Assembly (NCBI GenBank): GCA_964510315.1
Contig: CAZEAP010000005.1
Coordinates: 62,001 to 126,000 of the forward strand
Direction of reading: 5' to 3'
DNA length: 64,000 nucleotides
Source: CAZEAP01 sp964510315
GTDB lineage: Bacteria; Planctomycetota; Brocadiia; SM23-32
Shown: piece by piece, positions 58,906 to 64,000 of the stretch
Layout of the letters: each line of letters starts with the position of its first letter
Numbering within the stretch: position 1 is the stretch's first letter
The notes under the pieces: model-generated
What the model saw: only the letters and a program-made list of their open reading frames with translations
What the model was told of the DNA's origin: nothing
The model's database searches: none
Program-made: the position numbers and the translations under genes

Positions 58906-59670
58906 TCAGTCGCGGGCGCGGATTTTCTCCTTCAGCGAGTTGATCTTGTCGCGTAGCCGCGCGGCCATCTCATAGTTCTCCTTGCGCACGGCGACCTCCT
59001 GCTCCAGACGGAGGCTCCGCAGAAGCTCCCGGTCGCTCAAGGGCACCTGGTGTCTCTCTCGGAGACTTCGGCGCAGCTCGATCAGTATCTGTTTCTCCAC
59101 GCTGTCTTCGAGTCGCTCGTCCAGTTCGTGCTCCAGGTAGTATTCCTCGAGGCCGTCTATGCCGCTGTTGAGCGCTTCCAGGGCTTTGCGGACGTCCCCG
59201 CGCCGCACTTCCAGGAGCATTTCGGCGCGCGCCCTGTCCATCAGCAGGCGGGGCCGGTACTGATCGAGCCAGTCGCCGTCATCGTAGGTGCAGCGGCGCA
59301 GCATTCCCAGCACGCGGAGGCAGTGGCACACGTCGGCGCGGGCGCCCTCGTAGTCGCCGAGATGGAAAAGCGCCTGGCTTCTTTTGTAGTAGTCGAAGAG
59401 TTCGAGGGAGACTTCCTCGACGAGCTGTTCGGGGAGTTCCGCCGTTTCGCAGTCCTGCCGGGCCATTCTGCGCCGGCAGTGCTCCAGCAGGGTGGCGCAG
59501 CCGTAAGGCGTGCAACCGTCCGGACGGCCGGCGGCCTCCCACTGGACAAGGCCGTTGCGCAGCCGCACCTGGATCTTCATCCTGCCGTCGATGCCTTTGA
59601 CTTTGCGCACATTGGCCGCATCGTTGTCTTCATCGTAGGGCCAGTCGTCCGTGATTACGTCCAGGTCCAT
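58906..59670 (-). CDS. UVR-motif (UvrB/UvrC) protein
   Basis: A 254-residue acidic and basic helical protein. The C-terminal 30 residues form a UVR motif (VAVRKENYEMAARLRDKINS), the helical hairpin by which UvrB and UvrC, McsA-type adaptors and ClpC contact partners. The N-terminal part has a small region DVRKVKG...IQVRLRNGLVQWE and a cysteine-containing stretch (DGCTPYGCATLLEHCRRR), then helices with a TPR-like pairing (SQALFHLGDYEGARADVCHCL). No nuclease or helicase domain is present, so it is not UvrB or UvrC. Function unknown; an adaptor role is possible. Strong promoter at 59700-59729. Confidence 0.8.
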   Translation of the reverse strand: MDLDVITDDWPYDEDNDAANVRKVKGIDGRMKIQVRLRNGLVQWEAAGRPDGCTPYGCATLLEHCRRRMARQDCETAELPEQLVEEVSLELFDYYKRSQALFHLGDYEGARADVCHCLRVLGMLRRCTYDDGDWLDQYRPRLLMDRARAEMLLEVRRGDVRKALEALNSGIDGLEEYYLEHELDERLEDSVEKQILIELRRSLRERHQVPLSDRELLRSLRLEQEVAVRKENYEMAARLRDKINSLKEKIRARD

Positions 59671-59699
59671 CTGCGGGGGCCTCTTCAGGGGACCTTCTG

Positions 59700-59729
59700 A
59701 TTATAGGGGCACTTCCGGTGAAGCGTCAA
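59700..59729 (-). promoter_or_regulatory. Promoter of the UVR-motif gene
   Basis: Minus strand TTGACG (59724-59729), 18-base spacer, perfect TATAAT (59700-59705). It gives a leader of about 23 bases to ATG 59670 and separates this gene from the DUF1844 gene upstream. Confidence 0.7.
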
Positions 59730-59734
59730 CGGGC

Positions 59735-60175
59735 TCAGTCCTCGGACTGCTCCGGTTCGGGCGATTCCTGCTCCGAGCGGGAGGCGTTGACGTAGCGCAT
59801 CCTCAGGTCGGACAGCACGTTCTGCACGTAGGTCTCCTCTTCGCCCTCGAGGTTGCCCCCTGTTTTTTCGGCGAGCATTGCGACGGTGTCGATCAGGTAT
59901 TCGGCCTCCGCCAGGTTCGGTTCCTTCCTTCCGCTGACGGGGTCCTCGATGTCGCCCAGCGCGATGAGAGTTTGGGTGTAGAGCCCCGCCATGAAAACGG
60001 GGATGCTCGGCTCGGGGAAGTTCTGCCGCGTCTCTCCCGCGGCGGCGCCGGCCGGCCGCGCACGGCCCTCCTTTTGCTTAAGCCTTTCCTGCTCTTCCTG
60101 CACCTGCTCTTTCCATTCCTGGTCCGCCTTCGCTCGCTGCTCTTCCTGCCGTTGCTCTTCAGCTTCCTCCGCCAT
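59735..60175 (-). CDS. DUF1844 family protein
   Basis: A 146-residue protein. The first 55 residues are a highly charged coiled coil (AEEAEEQRQEEQRAKADQEW). The DUF1844 core follows: PVFMAGLYTQTLIALGDIED, AEYLIDTVAMLAEKTGGNL and VQNVLSDLRMRYV, all family hallmarks. Function unknown. The start is ATG 60175, set by AAAGGAGG five bases upstream; 12 further codons are rejected. A Glu/Ser/Pro acidic tail ends the protein. Confidence 0.87.
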   Translation of the reverse strand: MAEEAEEQRQEEQRAKADQEWKEQVQEEQERLKQKEGRARPAGAAAGETRQNFPEPSIPVFMAGLYTQTLIALGDIEDPVSGRKEPNLAEAEYLIDTVAMLAEKTGGNLEGEEETYVQNVLSDLRMRYVNASRSEQESPEPEQSED

Positions 60176-60267
60176 TTCGGCCTCCTTTACCGAACAGGAC
60201 GCGTCACTCACACACTGGATAGCAAAACCGTTTCGGCGCGTGATTTCAAGGGATTTCCTCTCGCGGT

Positions 60268-60296
60268 TGGACAGAGCGAGGCGGCTGTCTTAGTAT
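60268..60296 (+). promoter_or_regulatory. Promoter of the RNase HII-like gene
   Basis: Plus strand TGGACA (60268-60273), 17-base spacer, TAGTAT (60291-60296). The ATG at 60295 lies within the -10 box, so translation must begin at the ATG at 60334. Confidence 0.55.
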
Positions 60297-60333
60297 GGCG
60301 AGCGAAGCGGCAGAAGCTGAAAGGTGGGCGCCA

Positions 60334-61302
60334 ATGCCTTTGTGGGCGGGCATCGACGAGGCAGGCTACGGGCCGCCGCTGGGTCCCCTGGTGGTGGCCG
60401 GCACAGCTTTCCAGGTTTCGGGCCCTCCGCGCGAAGGCCTGATGTGGGAACTGCTCGGGGACGCGGTCTGCAGGCGGCGCAGGGGCAGCGGCGGCCGTAT
60501 GGTGGTCAACGACAGCAAGCAGGTTTACACGCCCGCCCGCGGCTTGAAACTTTTGGAGGAGGGGGTGCTGGGGTTCCTGGCGACCTGCACGCAGGGGAGG
60601 GTGGCTCGTGCGAACGACCTGCTGGCCGCCCTGGAGGCCGGCCGGGGGGAGACCGCCGTGGACGCTCCGTGGTTTGCTCCCGCCCGCCGTCTGGAACTGC
60701 CCGTCGCCACCAACCTTTCCGCCCTGCGGAGCAAGGCCCACCTGCTGCGACGTGCGCTCCGGTCCGCCGATGCCCGCATGGTCGGCGCCCGCGCCGCGGT
60801 GGTCATGCCGGAGGAGTTCAACCGGGTGGTCAGCCGCACCCACAACAAATCGCTGCTGCTCTTCCAGAAATGCGGCCTCCTGCTGCAGGAGCTGTGGAAG
60901 CACGCTGGGCCCGGCCGGTCCCACATCGTGGTGGACCGTCACGGGGGACGACGGCGTTACCGCCGGCTGCTGGGGGACGTCTTCCCCGGGTGCTCCTGCG
61001 ACGTGGTGGGCGAAGAGGCCACCCGCTCCACCTACCGCATTGCGGAGGGGGACAGAACCTTGATCCTTACCTTCCTGAAAGAGGGGGACCTGGAGGCCCT
61101 GCCCACTTCGCTGGCCTCCATGACCGCCAAATACGTCCGGGAACTCTACATGCTGGCCTTCAACCGCTACTGGCAGTCGAGGCTGAACGGGCTCCGGGCC
61201 ACCGCGGGGTACGGCAGGGACGCGCGACGTTTCCTTCGGGACATCGCGCCGGTGATGCGGGACGAAGGGGTCGACAGCTCCCGGCTGGTGCGGAGCCGGT
61301 AG
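60334..61302 (+). CDS. Divergent RNase HII-like protein
   Basis: A 322-residue protein whose N-terminus, PLWAGIDEAGYGPPLGPLVV, is the RNase HII catalytic DEAGxGP block. NDSKQVYTPARGLKLLEEGV matches the DSK(k)ls motif, VVDRHGGRRRYRRLL supplies the third acid, and MTAKYVRELYMLAFN parallels the conserved SIxAKxxRd helix. It is about 110 residues longer than E. coli RnhB owing to a central insert (about 85-170), and the DEAG-Y-G change (Tyr for Gly/Arg) is shared with a subgroup I associate with Planctomycetota. It probably nicks RNA in DNA hybrids, though specificity may differ. Start 60334 is supported by AGGTGG and the promoter position. Confidence 0.75.
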   Translation: MPLWAGIDEAGYGPPLGPLVVAGTAFQVSGPPREGLMWELLGDAVCRRRRGSGGRMVVNDSKQVYTPARGLKLLEEGVLGFLATCTQGRVARANDLLAALEAGRGETAVDAPWFAPARRLELPVATNLSALRSKAHLLRRALRSADARMVGARAAVVMPEEFNRVVSRTHNKSLLLFQKCGLLLQELWKHAGPGRSHIVVDRHGGRRRYRRLLGDVFPGCSCDVVGEEATRSTYRIAEGDRTLILTFLKEGDLEALPTSLASMTAKYVRELYMLAFNRYWQSRLNGLRATAGYGRDARRFLRDIAPVMRDEGVDSSRLVRSR

Positions 61303-61313
61303 GGCAGCGGCGC

Positions 61314-61973
61314 TCAGAACAGCATCTTCGGAGGGCCTTCCCGGAGTGCCACGATGAGCATCTTCATGTCTTCCCAGCTCTTCCGTTTCTGCCGGGGCGA
61401 ACGCAGCAGATAGGCGGGATGATAGGTCGGAAGGAGGGGTATGCCCCGGTAGGAGTGCCACCTGCCCCGGAGGTCTCCCATCGAGGCGCTGGTCTGGAGC
61501 ATGGCGTTGGAGGCGGGACGGCCGAGCGTGCAGATGACTGTCGGCTGCACCAGGTCGATCTGCCTTTCCAGGTAGGGAAAGCAGGCCTCCACCTCCGCCT
61601 GCCGCGGGTCACGGTTATTGGGCGGACGGCTCTTCAGGATGTTGGTGATGTAGACCTGTTCGGTCCTCAGACCCATCGCGTAGATCATGCGGTCCAGCAG
61701 TTTGCCCGCCGGACCAACGAAGGGAACGCCCTGTCGGTCCTCTTCCGCTCCCGGCGCCTCGCCCACGAACATCAGATCGGCGTTTGAATCGCCCTTGGCG
61801 AACACCCCCTGCGTCCGCTTCTCGTGGAGGGGGCAGCGGGTGCAGTGCCGTACTTGTTCCTCGAGTTCGGCAAGTTCTTGGGCCGTGCGGTCGGAGGCGG
61901 CGAGGGCCGGCAGAACGTCCACTCCCAGCATCTTCTCCAGCTCGATCCGCCGCTTCAGCCAGGAAGCTCCCAT
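61314..61973 (-). CDS. Family 4 uracil-DNA glycosylase
   Basis: Removes uracil from DNA. 219 residues: cluster cysteines C44 and C47 (CTRCPLHEKRTQ), C131 (EACFPYLE) and C148 (VICTLGR) for a [4Fe-4S] centre; active-site block GEAPGAEEDRQGVPFVGPAG, YITNILKSRPPNNRDP, and TYHPAYLLRSP with the catalytic-region His. All are typical of UDGa enzymes. ATG 61973 follows GGAGGTG closely. A much longer in-frame upstream extension covers the GT9 gene in another frame and is rejected. Confidence 0.94.
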   Translation of the reverse strand: MGASWLKRRIELEKMLGVDVLPALAASDRTAQELAELEEQVRHCTRCPLHEKRTQGVFAKGDSNADLMFVGEAPGAEEDRQGVPFVGPAGKLLDRMIYAMGLRTEQVYITNILKSRPPNNRDPRQAEVEACFPYLERQIDLVQPTVICTLGRPASNAMLQTSASMGDLRGRWHSYRGIPLLPTYHPAYLLRSPRQKRKSWEDMKMLIVALREGPPKMLF

Positions 61974-62020
61974 CTGCACCTCCAGTTGCGCCCGAAGGGC
62001 CACATCGTAAGGCAGCCGAC

Positions 62021-62989
62021 CTATCGACGCAACCGGTGGAGCGCCTCCAGCACCGCTCCCACCTTCGGCCAGCCTTGCCGGCCCTCGGGCGACGCCACGG
62101 CTTCCACCGCCGGCCCCCGGGGCGCCCACACGGCGGGGTCGGTTGGTCCAAAAACCGCAATAGTGGGAACCCCCAGCGCCGCCGCCAGGTGCGAGACGCC
62201 GCTGTCGTTGCCGACGTAGAGTGAGCAGCGGGCAAGAAGCGCGGCGAGTTCCGCAACCGATTGGTCTTCGGCCAGAACCGGCGAGCAGCCCTCCCCCAGG
62301 AGCGCCTTCACCCGGCCGCAAACTTCCGCATCGGCCGGGCCGCCAACAACAAGTATCGGTTCCGAAAGGTCGGCGATGAGTCGAGCGAACCGCTCGGGCG
62401 GCCAGCACTTCCCGGGGCTGCCACTGCCCGGGTGGACGGCAACCGGAGTCGCCCGGCCGCCGAACCGGGAAGCGAGCCACCCGTCTGCCCGCTCGGCCAG
62501 TTCCGCCGGCACGCGGAGGGCCGGCGGAGGCAAGCCCCCGGGCCCCGGCTCCGCAATCGCCCGCGCAAAGTGCACCGCCGCGTGCCGACCGCCCTCCGGG
62601 CGCACCGGCCAGGCGATGACCGGGCCGGCGCACAAACGCCGGGCGTTGGCGGTCAGTTCGCCCGTGGACCCTTCCGTGTAGACCACAACGGCCTCGGCGT
62701 CGCCCACCAGTCCCGTGGGATCATCCGTTGCCCCGGGGCGGAACAGGAAAGTCAATTCGGCCGAGTCGAAACGCCGGACACGAAGAGGGAACGCCGCCAG
62801 GGTCGCCACCCGCACGGCCCAGGCGGAACCGACAAGAGTCAGGCTCGCGGGGGCGAACTCCGAATGCAGCATCTGCAGCGCCGGAAACGTCAAGAGCGTA
62901 TCGCCGAGCCCGCCGGCCCGGAGAACCGTGATGCGGAGTCCCGGCCGTTGCGGGAGGCGGGCGGCCAACGTGGTGGGCAACGGGCACAT
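62021..62989 (-). CDS. Glycosyltransferase family 9 (heptosyltransferase-like)
   Basis: A 322-residue GT-B transferase like WaaC/WaaF, which add ADP-heptose to the LPS core. ITVLRAGGLGDTLLTFPALQ is the N-terminal acceptor loop; AVHPGSGSPGKCWPPERFARL binds phosphate; GNDSGVSHLAAALGVPTIAV and FGPTDPAVWAP are the donor-site signatures. Whether it transfers heptose or another sugar is unknown. It is probably the LPS-core counterpart to the polymer cluster. The ATG at 62989 has a weak ribosome binding site. The upstream gap 62990-63141 shows nothing certain. Confidence 0.9.
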   Translation of the reverse strand: MCPLPTTLAARLPQRPGLRITVLRAGGLGDTLLTFPALQMLHSEFAPASLTLVGSAWAVRVATLAAFPLRVRRFDSAELTFLFRPGATDDPTGLVGDAEAVVVYTEGSTGELTANARRLCAGPVIAWPVRPEGGRHAAVHFARAIAEPGPGGLPPPALRVPAELAERADGWLASRFGGRATPVAVHPGSGSPGKCWPPERFARLIADLSEPILVVGGPADAEVCGRVKALLGEGCSPVLAEDQSVAELAALLARCSLYVGNDSGVSHLAAALGVPTIAVFGPTDPAVWAPRGPAVEAVASPEGRQGWPKVGAVLEALHRLRR

Positions 62990-63141
62990 CTCGGGAAGAT
63001 TCTCCGGACGGCAGTTTATCTCAGCTCATGTCCACCCGCCGCATGTGCTCGAGGGGCGTCTCACAATATGAGGCCGGGGAAGAAAGAACGAAGGACGATG
63101 GATAGGCTCTAAGGGGGATGGCGGTATTCGTGGGGATCCGG

Positions 63142-64000
63142 TCAATGGGCGACGGGGAACTGCTCGCACAGCTCCAGCACCCGGGAGCGAATCCGGCGGG
63201 CGGTCTTTTCCGGCTCCGAAGAGCCGAGGATGTCCACTATCCAGCCGGCGACGGCGCGGGATTCTTCCTCTCCCATGCCGCGGGAGGTTATGGCGGGCGT
63301 GCCGATCCTTATGCCGCTCGCCTCACTGGGCTTGCGCCGGTCGTTGGGCACGGCGTTCTTGTTCACTGTGATGTTGGCGGCGGCAAGCAGGTTCAGGGCC
63401 TCGCGGCCGCTGAGACCGACGTTGGTCAGGTCGATCAGGAACATGTGCGTGTCGGTCCCTCCGCTGACCACCGGCAGGCCCCGCTCGATGATTTCCTCGG
63501 CCATGCTCGCGGCATTGGCCACGACCTGCTGCTGGTAGCGGCGGAACCCCGGCTCCATGGCCAGCTTAAAAGCCACCGCTTTGGCCGCGATCACGTGCAT
63601 CATGGGGCCGCCCTGCACGCCCGGCATCACGGCGCTGTCGATGCGTTCGGCGTGCCGCCGGCGGCAGAGGATGAACGCGCCGCGGGGCCCCCGCAGTGTC
63701 TTGTGCGTGGTGGAGGTCACGAAGTCCGCGTGGGGCACCGGATCGGGGTGAACGTCGGCCGCCACCAGACCCGCGATGTGGGCAATGTCCGCCATCAGGT
63801 AGGCGCCCACCTCGTCCGCCACGTCCCGGAAGGCCTCGAAGTCGATGCTCCGGCTGTAAGCACTGGCTCCGGCGATGATCATCGCCGGGTTGTGCTGATG
63901 GGCGAGGGTGCGGACCTGGTCGTAATCGATCAGCCCGTCATCGTTGACGCCGTAGCTGATCACCTCGTAGAGCTGTCCGCTGAAGTTCCGGCTGTGCCCG
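63142..64000 (-). CDS. glyA: Serine hydroxymethyltransferase (partial, N-terminus outside the window)
   Basis: Converts serine and tetrahydrofolate to glycine and methylene-THF. About 286 C-terminal residues are present; the frame stays open to the right edge and reads GHSRNFSGQLYE just before the first internal GTG, as expected of SHMT (NFSGQLY). The PLP lysine is in TSTTHKTLRGPRG, and HIAGLVAADVHPDPVPHADF, MMHVIAAKAVAFKLA and IGTPAITSRGMGEEE are standard. The internal GTG at 63963 is not the true start. Confidence 0.97.
   Translation of the reverse strand, partial: GHSRNFSGQLYEVISYGVNDDGLIDYDQVRTLAHQHNPAMIIAGASAYSRSIDFEAFRDVADEVGAYLMADIAHIAGLVAADVHPDPVPHADFVTSTTHKTLRGPRGAFILCRRRHAERIDSAVMPGVQGGPMMHVIAAKAVAFKLAMEPGFRRYQQQVVANAASMAEEIIERGLPVVSGGTDTHMFLIDLTNVGLSGREALNLLAAANITVNKNAVPNDRRKPSEASGIRIGTPAITSRGMGEEESRAVAGWIVDILGSSEPEKTARRIRSRVLELCEQFPVAH

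Overview
The window is GC-rich bacterial chromosome (third codon positions mostly G or C) from a Gram-negative organism: it carries lpxA, a fused lpxC-fabZ, bamA and skp. The LpxC-FabZ fusion, DUF6807 and DUF1844 proteins, an anaerobic sulfatase maturase and GC-hairpin repeat arrays point to Planctomycetota or a neighbouring lineage. This placement is inference; there is no rRNA here. No tRNA, CRISPR array, insertion sequence or prophage was seen.

Layout. (1) 1-7312, all minus strand: a secreted protein with an internal duplication (cut by the window edge), an HgdC/BadF-type activase, thrS, a DUF502 membrane protein and a GH3 glycosidase. (2) 7447-32829, all plus strand: a surface-polysaccharide locus. 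It opens with a sigma70-like promoter, an overlapping palindromic operator and a winged-helix regulator with a Rossmann-like C-terminal domain. A sugar aminotransferase, a Wzm/Wzt-type ABC exporter, seven polymer glycosyltransferase genes of family 2 type or similar, two GT4 glycosyltransferases, a pyruvyltransferase, a methyltransferase, a B12-type radical SAM enzyme, four alkaline-phosphatase-superfamily enzymes with Thr rather than Cys/Ser nucleophiles, and galE follow. Many genes overlap by 4 bp or start at GTG/TTG behind strong ribosome binding sites. An 828-bp gene-free stretch at 18019-18846 holds a 127-bp tandem repeat. (3) 32960-34234: a second sugar aminotransferase, convergent to galE.

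(4) 34360-44711, minus strand: one long operon read from a TTGACA-17-TATAAG promoter: rplY, pth, rpsF, ssb, rplI, dnaB, bamA, skp, lpxC-fabZ, lpxA, then an RCK/TrkA protein. It joins translation, replication and outer-membrane biogenesis; rpsR and lpxD are missing from their usual slots. (5) mutY (plus, 44808-45872) carries an in-frame amber codon in its most conserved motif. (6) 45894-55586, minus strand: radical SAM sulfatase maturase, STAS protein, sugar isomerase/epimerase, DUF6807 protein, a phosphomannose isomerase homologue with a rearranged motif order, a PHP-type hydrolase, thiE, trpC, adk. (7) 55832-64000: a very large polytopic membrane protein, a UVR-motif protein, a DUF1844 protein, a divergent RNase HII-like protein, a family 4 uracil-DNA glycosylase, a GT9 transferase and the C-terminal two thirds of glyA.

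The most unusual observations are the motif-swapped phosphomannose isomerase homologue, the amber-interrupted mutY, the regulator-plus-operator at the head of the polysaccharide locus, the set of apparently cytosolic Thr-type alkaline-phosphatase-fold enzymes interleaved with glycosyltransferases, and the tandem hairpin repeat. Start sites were chosen from ribosome binding sites and promoters seen in the sequence; family names come from recognising motifs by eye, without database searches.
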